Assembly: GCA_025602905.1 (NCBI GenBank)
Contig: JAHLKI010000055.1
Span: forward strand, 17,003-81,002
From: Phlyctochytrium arcticum
Lineage: Eukaryota > Chytridiomycota > Chytridiomycetes > Chytridiales > Chytridiaceae
Length of the DNA: 64,000 nucleotides
Direction of reading: 5' to 3'
A program made the translations under genes and the position numbers. Each line of letters begins with the position of its first letter. Within the stretch, counting starts at the first letter, position 1. The notes beneath the pieces are model-generated. The model worked only from the letters and a program-made list of their open reading frames with translations, made no database searches and was not told the DNA's origin. This document shows, in pieces, positions 1-9,599 of this stretch.

Positions 1-2145
1 CATAGTCTACGAAGCCGCGTAAAGCCCATGGTGAATCAACCTTGCGTCCCAATCGGGCGTTCATCTGATTATCGGTGGATTCCATAAAGCCATGGACAAA
101 GACTCCCAGAGAGTCATTGCCTACCGCGTTGATGTGCCAGGGCCGTATCACCTGCAACACCGTTTGAAGAAAGGCGCCAAAGGCGCAGTCAAGCAACAGA
201 GGATCGCGTCTTTGGAGACGGGACTGAGATCAACAAAATGTTGGATTCTGCTGACAAAGTTGCGTGGGCCGACTCCGTCGACGTTGGTTTCATTTTACGG
301 GAAGCATTCTCAGTGTGCGGAAGGTATCAAAGTGTATGCTCCCGTTGCCAACCGTCGCTACGTGCGAGATCAGGGAGCTCAATTGATCTCGCATATTCTT
401 CGCTTCCTTTCCCCTTGTTAACAACACCTTCTCGACATTCTCGCGCTAGCTTCCCGCCCTCTCACAGGACGCGAACTCCGTGCCCCGACCAGATGCGGTA
501 GTATCATTGATGCATCGAGAGGTGAAAATCCAATCCAAATGATGACCTTCGGTATGGAAGTCGCATCAACTGAAGCTTTCCGTCGTTCACGCGACGGTCG
601 GCTAATTGCCTCACCGAAGTGACAATCGTACAGCCCTCGATACACTTTAAATAGTGAGGTCATAAAGGTGACGTCCCCATCCCTTTCCGTGTTTTCTCTG
701 CTGGCGTAGTTATCTTCGACAGCATCTCGCCACATCCGCAGACACGTTTGGATAAATACGATGTCCGGATTCTTGATATCCTCTTCCCCGGATGCATACT
801 GCGCAGAGGTTGAAGGGTTTGGAGAGGTTGGAGAGTTTGGAGAGGTGGAACTGGATCCGAAGAGGTTGGAAATTTGGGCAAAATATGGAGAGGTGCGCTG
901 TGGTTGTCGTTTCTGTACTTCCTTGAGCAACCCTTTGGTACCTTCATAATCGGTGACTGTTGCTAGCTCAAGAAGCTCCTTGCTGTCAAACTCTTCTAAG
1001 GCGGTCAGCAAGGCATCGGCGGGTTCGCTAATGGTTTCGAAATTACACGCCTCAAAAAAATCTCGGATGCGGGCGCGCAACAAGGATTCAAGTCCCTCAG
1101 GCAATGAATGGACCGCGTTCCGGGTCCCGAGCGTCATCCAAATCAACAATTCCCCAGACCAGCTTGCTCGACGTAAGCTTCAGAGCTCTACAACGGCAGT
1201 GCGCGCAGTGGGAGCGCCAAAAGGAGCAGACTGTTGGCGCGCCGCGGTTACACGAACAAATAGTTTGTCGCGTATGAGGTCCAGTTCGGCGAGGTGGGCT
1301 ATGCCAATTACAGATGCATCAGCTCCAGACAAGTGGTAGGGGACACTGACAAGATCCTGGTCGAGTCCGTCTATGATCGGTATGTTTACTTCAGGATCGT
1401 TGTCATTGGTCTGAGGTGCATTTTGCTGGGGATTCGAAAATAGTACGCATTCTATTGGCGAACATTAAGCAAATAAAGCTGATAATGAGAACTCGCCCTA
1501 GATATACCTCCTTCGTTGTCCCGCACACGGACTTTGGGTACGCGCTCAACAAAAGGATTGTCGTCTGAATGATCATATAAGTAAGACCCCCAGCCGATAT
1601 AATGTACCAATGCAGGGGCGATACCTGTGTCTGTTACGGTGGGTCTCTTCTTCTGAGAGGCTTTAAATTGGCATAGCATACTTGTCCGCATCGTAAATGT
1701 CCAACGCAAACTCCGAATTTAACTTCCGTTTCCGGTGACGCGCTTCTACCTTTGGATGTAAAGTTTCAAACCCATGCTCTCTCAGAACACATGTGTCCCC
1801 GCACGTTACGTACCTCTTTTACGAGGGCGTCGACCACCCGCTGAACTTCGGCACGTTGACCAGGTGACTTCAAACGCCCTCAGAAGTGCCTCCACACAAC
1901 GTTTGCTTTTTACAGGAGCAGATGGGCCTCGAATGTATTTCTGGAGGGCTTTACGGACCCTATCCTTTAAAAACTAATCGAGTACTTTTGAGAAAATGAT
2001 GAGAGGGACAGGAAGCAACGATTGCACACACCTGCTGGAAGAAATTCCACGGCTTCTATTTTGGGATGCTCTGTTACAGAGTTATATCATTTCAATAACT
2101 GTCAGCTTCTCCTGGCATGTTTCAATACAGCCAACGAGATGATCC
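1..2145 (-). pseudogene. Eroded multi-exon gene, unknown family, runs off left edge
   Basis: Minus-strand coding sequence can be followed in pieces from about 2145 to the window edge, but no open frame covers it. Readable pieces include EHPKIEAVEFLPAG (near 2050), KALQKYIRGPSAPVKSKRC (near 1930), VHYIGWGSYLYDHSDD (near 1590), IPIIDGLDQDLVSVPYHL (near 1360), a 243-codon stretch at 418-1149, and AVGNDSLGVFVHGFMEST near 100. A 56-nt GT-AG intron (1452-1507, GTATAT...AATAG) joins two pieces in frame. Breaks: a T-run frameshift near 1968, an extra base near 1866, an in-frame TAA near 1667, a shift near 1630, an in-frame TGA at 1180-1182 and further shifts below 500. The intact protein would exceed 600 aa. 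I do not recognise the family. The pattern is that of a decayed duplicate; sequencing error could explain one or two shifts but not the stops. Confidence 0.6.
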
Positions 2146-2203
2146 TACAAGAGGAAACTTTATATTTTAATCGCGGGTGCCCGCCCGAAAACCCAACAGA
2201 CTA

Positions 2204-2487
2204 ACTGGAATGCCGTGCGCTATCTAGCGCCACATCAAAGCCGTGCTGTTGCAGACAGCACACCGATGAAGGGGGATCAAGGGTCTCCGACAAACCAAGC
2301 ATCCGGTGATGGGGGGTCGTGCCCACCAAAGGTAGGCGTCTGAAGGGAGGTTACTGGAATGCCGTGCGCTATCTAGTGCCACATCAAAGCCGTGCTGCTG
2401 CAGACAGCACACCGTGAAGGGGGATCAAGGGTCTCCGACAAACCAAGCATCCGGTGATGGGGGGGTCGTGCCCATCAAAGGTAGGTC
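2204..2487. repeat. Tandem duplication, 149-bp unit, two copies
   Basis: The block starting ACTGGAATGCCGTGCGCTAT at 2204 recurs at 2353. The second copy runs to about 2487, with a few substitutions and single-base gaps. The junction is head-to-tail with no spacer. It sits at the 5' edge of the eroded gene, so it may mark the breakpoint that cut it off. Confidence 0.85.
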
Positions 2488-3122
2488 CTGGGAACGGGCG
2501 GGCGATCCGTCTCAAAGTCTCAAGTTGGTCTGAATTCTCACAAAGACTGCTTACCTCAATTGACATTCTTGAAGACGATATCAGTCCGGCAAAAGAGGCG
2601 GTAGCGGCGGAAGAGGTGGTAGAGGCGAAAGAGGCGGAAGAGTTGAGAAACGGAAAGGGTCGCAGAGATTTGAAGAGACTTTTGGAGCGGGCGGAAATGC
2701 CCCAATTGCGCGTGGGATCGAACCCTAGCACATCATGCAAAGTCACTGGCTACTTGTAAACGAATATATTCTTTACGGCAAGGTCGAAAATATTGTTGGG
2801 AGATGAACGGCTGGATGGACAGTCTTCTGAACAAAGGTAACTGAAAGGCATGTGTTGAGAAGAGGGGGCGGGGGATATCCTCTTTTATAGAGTCGACAAA
2901 CTCCCCCAAATCACCCATACCAATGTACAGTACATAAGGAAAAGAACATGTGCTGCTAGCGTTCAAAAGCTGTGGAATATGGGTAAAGCAAAGAAAGATA
3001 TATAGAAGATAATATACAAATGTGGGCATAAGTGGGTCAGGGATTTCGTCGTCGTGGATCCCAATGAAAGGAACGAATCAACGAAGCTGAGGCTACTATG
3101 TGGAGTTTCAACAAAATATCGA
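2488..3122. other. Spacer, no supported gene
   Basis: Only short overlapping frames on both strands are present. A charged Glu/Ala-rich frame (plus, about 2500-2757) has no recognisable motif and its 5' end lies in the tandem duplication, so I do not call it a gene. Confidence 0.4.
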
Positions 3123-3181
3123 GGTCCTATGGCCAAATGGATAAGGTGCCTGACTACGAATCAGGAGATTCCAGGTTCGAA
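3123..3181 (+). pseudogene. Truncated tRNA-Arg(ACG), 5' part only
   Basis: GGTCCTATGGCC, the D-arm AATGGATAAGG, the anticodon arm CTGACTACGAATCAG (anticodon ACG) and the start of the T-arm CCAGGTTCGA match a eukaryotic tRNA-Arg(ACG). The sequence after TTCGA (AAAAAATCCTC...) cannot form the T-stem or close the acceptor stem, which would need a CCTGG and then a TAGGACC-like strand. Both polymerase III box-like elements are present. It may be a tRNA broken by an insertion or the head of a tRNA-derived SINE. Confidence 0.65.
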
Positions 3182-3390
3182 AAAATCCTCTTCTCCGAGC
3201 AAGCTAACCCGAATGTGATCTTGACGGCTCGGGTTGCACCGGGGAACTATATATATATACCGTGAGCAATTTCCCAGCAGCAGCAGCTTTTGCACCAAGC
3301 TTGGGGTTCGCAGAGAGCTCGCAAAAGTTGAACAACGTCCCCCGTTCAAGTTTCTTCAAGGTAATCGGGGCACAAACTGCGTATTCTTGG

Positions 3391-3720
3391 GGCGGATGGA
3401 AACGGGTATTTCCCACATACTTGATTTTTTACGTTGTGAGAAACAAGTTTGGAAACCCCCTGTAATTAAATCCAAGCTATGGTTCTTCTACCCCCTTGAT
3501 TTGTGTTGGGAATCTCTCGCTGCGGATGGAAACGGATATGTACCACATACTTGATTTTTACGTTGCGTGAGAAACAAGTTTGGACCCCCCCTAATAAATC
3601 CAAGCTTTGTATATTCTCATGTTTTTGATTTATGGTTTATGGCATCTCTCACTGCGGATGGAAACGGATATTTACCACATACTTGATTTTTACGTTGCGT
3701 GAGAAACAAGGTTTGAACCC
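3391..3720. repeat. Tandem repeat, about 131-bp unit, three degenerate copies
   Basis: A block with GCGGATGGAAACGG, CCACATACTTGATTTTTACG and GAGAAACAAG starts at 3391, 3521 and 3653. The second half of the unit, which includes TAAATCCAAGCT, is present in copies 1 and 2 and lost in copy 3. No reading frame is conserved across copies. Confidence 0.8.
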
Positions 3721-4652
3721 TCTCTTTCGTACGGTTGCAAGGCCTTCCTCGCAAAAATTCACTTCTGCGACAGCAGCCAAACACCGCCCGGACAATTTTT
3801 TCCCACCACCGAGACCACAAACTTTTAAAGAGAAGGGAATTATTCTTTTGAACCCCCTTCCAAAAACCAGAAGAAAGTTCATGCTTCTGGGTGCTTGGAA
3901 AGGGTCGACAGAGAGAGACCCAAGCAAAAGGAACATATGGACTTGCACTAAAAAAAAATTAATTTTTCCATTCCACTCTCAACGTTCTCGCTGCAAGATA
4001 AAAAAAAAAACTCTCCCTGAAACATTTACGACTTTTCCCAAATACGTAGAAAATTGGCAAGATGTATATACGGTTTTACCTGCACTCTCTATTCTCATTC
4101 AAAAAAAATTCTCCCACCCTGCGCATTTACTATAAAAGATGTTTCCACGCCTTCCATGTAGAATATATACGGAGAAAAACAATACGGGTCATGGGGTTCA
4201 AATGGGGATAGAGTAAGATTGAAAAGAGGGAGGTGAATGACGGATATATACTTATTGCAGCACGATATATAGAACCGTGATATGATCACAACCTGATCTG
4301 TCGGTGTCGGATATACATCTGAAACGAAAAAAACAAAAGCTCTCAGAACGCTACGGGGGCTCTGGAATTTCACCACCACAGCAAATATTCCCATGCCCCG
4401 TCAGTTCCACTTCATCCACTACTAAGGTAAGCCTACCCTCGATCCCCTCGTCTCCACTTCATGCGCATCACTCGGCCCCCATTTGCACCCAAATCCTACG
4501 AACTGATCCAAACCTTTTTCTTTTCCCTCGCGCTCCTCTTCCCATACCAAATCACGGCAGACCAAGAATCTTTTAATCCATTCTTGGGCTAAAAAAGGTT
4601 TTTATCTCACCCAACCCACACTTTCTCTCTTTCTGTACTTCTCAATGTACTG

Positions 4653-4655
<3 letters not shown>
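3721..4655. other. AT-rich spacer
   Basis: A- and T-runs with short, low-complexity frames on both strands. No motif or splice structure that I can support. Confidence 0.4.

Positions 4656-4718
<63 letters not shown>
4656..4718. repeat. CTG/CAG microsatellite, about 21 units
   Basis: Nearly pure CTG triplets on the plus strand, so CAG on the strand of the neighbouring kinase gene. The repeat lies about 370-430 bp past the kinase stop codon and could fall in its 3' untranslated region. The frames through it (poly-Gln, poly-Ala, poly-Ser) are short and probably not translated. Confidence 0.95.
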
Positions 4719-5090
4719 AACCAAGTCCATGCGTATACAGGATTCCCAAAAAGAAGCCCGTCCTCCTAAAAAAAACATTCTCACATATATTCCCACGTCC
4801 CACCCACAAAAAAACACCCCAGGGATCTCCACAACACACATGTTAAAACACAAAAAAAAAAGTATATTACAGTAATAAAAAACTCAATGCAAAAAAAAAT
4901 GTAAAAAAAAAATCAAATCAACCCCGCTCACAACAAAAAAAAAATGGTATATATTCGTAAAGAAAGAAAAAGACCTTGCAAATGCAAAACGCGTGTCGTT
5001 TTGTAAGGAAAGAAAATCTGTAATAAGACCTCAATTTTGGTCGTTCCGTTCGGTGATGGGTAGTTCGTCGTTCAAACTGTGAGAAGCCAA

Positions 5091-7253
5091 CTACTCTCCA
5101 CTCACCCACCGACTCCCCAACACTTCATACATCCCCATCCGATCCTGTACTCTAACCCGCAACATACCCGTAACCAATTCCCTCGCATCCTTGCCCACCC
5201 CCGCCAATTTCGATGAATCCCAGCGCCCATTGACAATCATGCTCTGCAAGCGCGGCAAAAACCCATCGTTAAAGGGTAGTGATCCCGTCAGCATGGCAAA
5301 CAGGACACATCCTAGTGACCAGACGTCGGATGCCGGGATGGGATGTCGTGGGGGTGGGTGTTTGAGTTCTTCGGGCGCGCAGTAGTGGAGGGAGCCTTGA
5401 CAATATCCTTCTGAATCATCAGAGGAGGAGGAGGGGGAATCAGAGGGTGGAGAGGAAGAGGGGGCAGAGATTTCAGAGGAAAGACCGAAATCGGCTAGTT
5501 TGGCGTTCCAGTTGGCGTCCAGGAGGATATTCTCGCATTTAATGTCTCGGTGCACGACGCCGATTTCTTGGTGTAAATACCGGACCGCCCCCGCAATCTG
5601 TCCAAACAGGCGTCTTGCCAAGTCTTCATCCAGTTTACCGCGGGACCGAATCAAATCGAGGAGATTGCCGTTGGGCGCCAACTCAGAAACGATAAACGTA
5701 GCGTCTTCGGTATCCATCAGTTCAAGCATTTCCAGGACGTGGGGGTGCCGAAGTCGAGCCCAGATGGTGGTTTCTCTATCCATTTGTTTTTGCAGATCAG
5801 CGCATTTGGCGTGAAGGTCATTCTTGGGAAAATCTTTTTTGACAATTTTAACGGCAACAAGGCCAAGAGCTTTATGGGGACCATCAATGACTTGGGCTTC
5901 AAAGACGCGAGAAAAGGCGCCGGCGCCTACTTCTTTGCCGAGGAGGAAATCACCGACTTGGTCGCCTTCGCTGTAGTCGCCGTGGGCCGGGCCGCGGGAG
6001 CGGGAAATGTCGGCCAGGTTGGCGAGAAAGGAGACGGCGGGGGAGGGGGTTAAGGAGGAATAGGAGCCGCTGGTGACGGGGGAACTGGCGCCTGAACTTG
6101 TTCGGCGGCGGACGACTTTGACTGATAACGAGTGACGGGGGCGGTGGAGGCCGACGCGTTCTTTGGCGCGGGGGAGGGTGGTCCAGTGGGTAGGTAGGGA
6201 ACCGGCGCCCATGGTGTTGGGGGACGAGGCTTCTGACGATGTGGCACTGGGTGGGCTTTGAATGATTTCATGGTGATGGTTGCCAAACGAGTCTTGGCCG
6301 GGGGTTGGGAGATGGTGGTTTTGTTCTAAAGTGGTGGTGGGTATTTTGACGGGAAGGGTTTTCTGGTGGGGGACAGTGGTAGTAGGGCTATTTGTAGAAT
6401 GGCCAAGGGATGAATTCTGGAATCCGTGAGGGTATTGTTGCTGCTGTCGTCGTGGTTGATTAGTGTCATTACTGGTGGGTAAAGGACGGGTGAGGCTGGA
6501 AGGAGTGAGAGGGGGTTCCGGATGAGTGACCAAGGGTGCCGTGACTCCCGACAACCCCAAGCCCACTGGTTGTTCCTGTGGAGACTGTGACTGTTGCTGT
6601 GACTGTTGCTGTGACTGATGTTGAGTGTGAGACTGAGAATGCGAGTGATGGTGATGGTTGTGAAGGTGCTGATGGAGGTGATTATGGAAAGCAGGGAATC
6701 CACCGACGGATTTACTGTATCCGCCGTTCCTTTGCTTGGGAGAAGCGTTGGAGCCAGTGGTAAAATCGAAAAAGGCATGATCTAGCGGCGTATCCGTGGA
6801 CGAGTTTCGACTGCTGCTGTTGATGCTGTTGATGCTATTGTTGTTAGAGTCTTCTCTAGAAATGTAGTTGTTGCCAATGTAGCGGGCAGTAGCCGTGGAG
6901 GTTTGTGAGGATGTGGTAGAGAGAGAAGAGGAAGGGCGGGGAGTGGATGTGCGCGAGCCGACGTCCGAGTCTGTGTGTGAAGAAGAAGAGTGATTGGAAG
7001 AGTTTGAGTAGAGGGACCAACGGTGGTTTTTCTGTTGCTGGTGGTGATGCTGCTGGTGGGGGAGAAGAGTTTGCTGGTGTTGAAGCTGCAATTGTTCCTG
7101 GAGCAAGTTTTCGTCAGGATGCTGCAGAGGGGAGAGGGGAGGTGGAGCTTGTCTGTGTTGGTGAAGCCATGAGCCCGCAGCCGCACTGGCCAGTCCTGCC
7201 GAGAGACTCGACTGGGTAGTGATGGTCGGAGTATTCTTTGTAGCGGTAGTCAT
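5091..7253 (-). CDS. Ser/Thr protein kinase, long disordered N-terminus
   Basis: A single-exon 720 aa protein; I start at the ATG at 7253 because the open frame upstream has no earlier ATG. Residues 1 to about 425 are low complexity, with Gln-, His-, Ser- and Pro-rich tracts. The kinase domain fills about 430-718: glycine loop GAGAFSRV near 440, VAVKIVKK with the ATP lysine, HRDIKCENILL near 565 (catalytic loop), DFG near 586, and an APEE motif near 627 after a Ser-rich insert in the activation segment. The HRDIK loop and SDVWSLGC segment fit the CAMK/SNF1-like group typical of fungi; the exact subfamily is not clear. All catalytic residues are present, so it should be active. It is divergently arranged with the membrane protein at 8439. 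Confidence 0.93.
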   Translation of the reverse strand: MTTATKNTPTITTQSSLSAGLASAAAGSWLHQHRQAPPPLSPLQHPDENLLQEQLQLQHQQTLLPHQQHHHQQQKNHRWSLYSNSSNHSSSSHTDSDVGSRTSTPRPSSSLSTTSSQTSTATARYIGNNYISREDSNNNSINSINSSSRNSSTDTPLDHAFFDFTTGSNASPKQRNGGYSKSVGGFPAFHNHLHQHLHNHHHHSHSQSHTQHQSQQQSQQQSQSPQEQPVGLGLSGVTAPLVTHPEPPLTPSSLTRPLPTSNDTNQPRRQQQQYPHGFQNSSLGHSTNSPTTTVPHQKTLPVKIPTTTLEQNHHLPTPGQDSFGNHHHEIIQSPPSATSSEASSPNTMGAGSLPTHWTTLPRAKERVGLHRPRHSLSVKVVRRRTSSGASSPVTSGSYSSLTPSPAVSFLANLADISRSRGPAHGDYSEGDQVGDFLLGKEVGAGAFSRVFEAQVIDGPHKALGLVAVKIVKKDFPKNDLHAKCADLQKQMDRETTIWARLRHPHVLEMLELMDTEDATFIVSELAPNGNLLDLIRSRGKLDEDLARRLFGQIAGAVRYLHQEIGVVHRDIKCENILLDANWNAKLADFGLSSEISAPSSSPPSDSPSSSSDDSEGYCQGSLHYCAPEELKHPPPRHPIPASDVWSLGCVLFAMLTGSLPFNDGFLPRLQSMIVNGRWDSSKLAGVGKDARELVTGMLRVRVQDRMGMYEVLGSRWVSGE

Positions 7254-7326
7254 TGTGTGTGGTCTGCTGTTTCTGATTGACTGACTGACTGACCCCACAC
7301 ACCCCCTACTCGTTCAGTTGCTGTTT

Positions 7327-7358
7327 GTGGTGGTGGTGGTGGTGGTGGTGGTGGTGGT
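7327..7358. repeat. TGG microsatellite in the kinase 5' flank
   Basis: About ten TGG units lie roughly 75-105 bp upstream of the kinase ATG, as CCA on the transcript strand, and are likely in its 5' leader. Confidence 0.9.
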
Positions 7359-7359
7359 G

Positions 7360-8438
7360 TGCGTGCAGTTGCAGGAATAGGAATATAGGCTTGCTCTGGA
7401 GAAGCGTGGTGGTGAGTGATCTTGTTTGTTGACGGGAGGGAAGTGCTCAGAGAAAGTACCTGAGTGCCCCGAGTGAGTGTTCAATTGCTTGCAGTGCTCT
7501 CTGAATCCACAGTCCTGTAGTTATTGGTTAATCAGCTCCTCGCTGAACTGAATCGCTAGTACTCGAGTAGGAAGGAGTGCCCTGGGGAGGGAGTCGTGTG
7601 CTTGTTCGCAAGTCTCGTAAGTGTGCTCGCTCGCTCGCTCGCTCGAGTGTGCTCGTGTGCGTGTGCGTAAAAGTAGAAAGTAACGCGTGAGTAAGAAAGA
7701 GTCTGAGCTCAGAGTCTGAGGAAATCCGCCAAAGGAAAGGGCGTTGGTTGCAAAAGCAGCGGATACAATGACTGTGCCATGCCGTGCAATCACGTGCGCC
7801 AAGTCACTTTTCAAGAACATGACTGTCCCACCGCCCGCCCAAATCGCTATCTCGCGTTGCACAGCGTTGCACTGCGCGGGTCCTTTTTGTCTCACCTCGT
7901 GCGCGCGTGCCCTTTTCATTATACCGGCCGATCTCGGGGCACTCGCCCTCGGGCCTCGGCACGATCCGGCTGTGATTCCGGGGCATCATCCATCACATGG
8001 GGCTATGAACAGTGTCATGGCTTTTGGGACTCGGGCCTCGGGGACCCACTGGGACCCAGGAAGAGGAGTTTATCCCCGGGCTCTTTTTCTCTGAATGCCA
8101 CACAGGGTTCAATTCCAGCGGGTCAATTTAAATGCTATCATAGTTATTGCACGGCACTCTCGCAAGCACTGCACTCTTGCCCAAGTGCATGCAGCTCCAG
8201 CCTCCAGCCTCCAGCAGCTCCTACGCGCTGAGACGCGAGCAAATCGAACCTCCGGACAGCCACTGCGCAAACTTAAGTGGGGGGGGGGGAGCTTAGTACA
8301 AACTCACAAAAACTCTAATCCGTCATTAACCCTTTTCCGGGATCATGACGAGAAACGGCCTCTTTTCGTGTCGCAGCTTGAACAATTCAGACATATATAT
8401 ACTCGTACTCGTACTCGTATACTCAAACTCGAACCCGA
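7360..8438. promoter_or_regulatory. Divergent intergenic region between kinase and membrane protein
   Basis: About 1.1 kb separates the two divergent starts. It holds short simple repeats (TCGC units near 7628-7644, CTCGTA units near 8401-8420), a G-run near 8280 and GC-rich stretches. Both genes must be driven from here. I cannot assign specific factor sites, and the frames inside it look incidental. Confidence 0.5.
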
Positions 8439-9377
8439 ATGAAGGCAGCAAAGAAGGACTCAACAAGTAACAATAAAAATAAGGACAATATGCCCCCACA
8501 ACAGGCTCCCGCCCCATCCCAAGTCTGCTTAACCGACGCCCACTGCCTCGTCACAAACGGCCTCGCCCCCCTCTGCATCTTTCCCCCCGGCGAAACCGTA
8601 GGCTCCTGTCAGCCCTCGAAACCTACGCCTACTCCCTCCTCTTCCATTCCCAACAGCACCTCCAGTAACTCTAGCACCTCCAGTAACTCTATAGCACTCA
8701 TTGCCGGAATCGTTGCCGCCCTCGTGGTTTTACTACTCGCGGGCATTTACCTCTTGTTTGCTTTCAAACGCCGGTTCTGGCCTTTTCATCCTATTCCCTC
8801 TAAGCGAACGACTACAACTACAACTGCAGCAGCAGAAAAGAGAAAGTCGGCATCCCATGCTCATGCTCATGCTACGACACACAAGAACAGATCAACCAAA
8901 ACTCTCTCACAAGTCTTGAATAACCCTACCCTCGTCCCAGTCCAAATCAGCCATCCCTCCATCCTTCCCCCTCCCTCTCCTCCTCCTCCTACTACAACCC
9001 TCCAATCCCAAATGCACTCTCACATCCACAACAACCCCCGCCGATCCCTCCTCATCTCTCCAACTCCAACACCAACACCCTCTACCAATGACCCACAACA
9101 ACAACCAACCTACATCCCCCTCCCCTACGACCCCATCTCCAACCCCCACAACCTCAAATACTACTTTCAAGCATTCAATACCTCTTACACCGGCACAGTC
9201 GATACCGAAACGGGACAATTCCGCTTTGAAACTACCGAATCTTTTGATGATTATTATTCAAGGTTGAATGCTTTGGCGGCGGGGGATTCTTTCGGAGATG
9301 ATGATACAAGGGTGGATTCAAGGACGACAAGTGTTAGAGACTCGATTGTGAGAGATGCCGGGTTTAGGGATCGATGA
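8439..9377 (+). CDS. Single-pass membrane protein with Pro/Thr-rich tail
   Basis: A single-exon 312 aa protein. Residues 1-84 hold a short four-cysteine segment (Cys30, 36, 46 and 57) followed by a Ser/Thr/Asn-rich linker suited to O-glycosylation. A strong transmembrane helix spans about 85-109 and is followed by KRR, which by the positive-inside rule puts the tail in the cytosol. The tail (110-312) is Pro-, His- and Thr-rich and ends with an acidic segment holding Tyr-rich DDYYSRL. There is no classical N-terminal signal peptide, so insertion would be type III-like. The layout resembles fungal wall-sensor proteins (WSC/Mid2-like), but no WSC domain is visible, so this is only an analogy. 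Confidence 0.75.
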   Translation: MKAAKKDSTSNNKNKDNMPPQQAPAPSQVCLTDAHCLVTNGLAPLCIFPPGETVGSCQPSKPTPTPSSSIPNSTSSNSSTSSNSIALIAGIVAALVVLLLAGIYLLFAFKRRFWPFHPIPSKRTTTTTTAAAEKRKSASHAHAHATTHKNRSTKTLSQVLNNPTLVPVQISHPSILPPPSPPPPTTTLQSQMHSHIHNNPRRSLLISPTPTPTPSTNDPQQQPTYIPLPYDPISNPHNLKYYFQAFNTSYTGTVDTETGQFRFETTESFDDYYSRLNALAAGDSFGDDDTRVDSRTTSVRDSIVRDAGFRDR

Positions 9378-9560
9378 GGCTCCCCCGAGGGCCGAACGCA
9401 GTGAGGGCCGAGGGCCCCCCGCGCGAGCGCGGCTTTGGCCCAGACATTTTTCCGGAGGAAAAATGGATGGGCGCGGAATGATTTTGCAAAGCAAAATCGA
9501 GTGCGAGCGACAGCGAGGAGGACGCCGAGCGAAAGCGAGGCAATTCTTGGCCCAGACAAC
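9378..9560. repeat. GC-rich island of short hairpins and AGCGAG repeats
   Basis: Directly after the upstream stop codon lies GC-rich sequence unlike its AT-rich surroundings. It holds a perfect hairpin ATTTTTCC-GGA-GGAAAAAT (9446-9464), a perfect hairpin GATTTTGC-AAA-GCAAAATC (9480-9498), a duplicated GAGGGCCGA motif near 9388-9415, repeated GAGCGA/AGCGAG words (9500-9541), and the word TTGGCCCAGACA at about 9435 and again near 9548 flanking the hairpins. This looks like a small mobile hairpin element or an unusual 3' untranslated region. It encodes nothing convincing. Confidence 0.6.
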
Positions 9561-9599
9561 TGACGGTGCACCAATACGACGGACCCCGGGGCGAGGAGC

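Noticed and set aside
2705..2740. GGGATCGAACCC-like word resembling a tRNA T-arm on the minus strand
   Set aside because: No matching acceptor, D- or anticodon arm is present, and the T-stem does not pair over five bases.
4642..4853. Poly-Ala and poly-Gln frames through the CTG repeat
   Set aside because: These are translations of a microsatellite with no coding sequence on either side.
5500..7219. Several frames of 60-150 codons inside the kinase gene on both strands
   Set aside because: They overlap the kinase in other frames and have no motif of their own.
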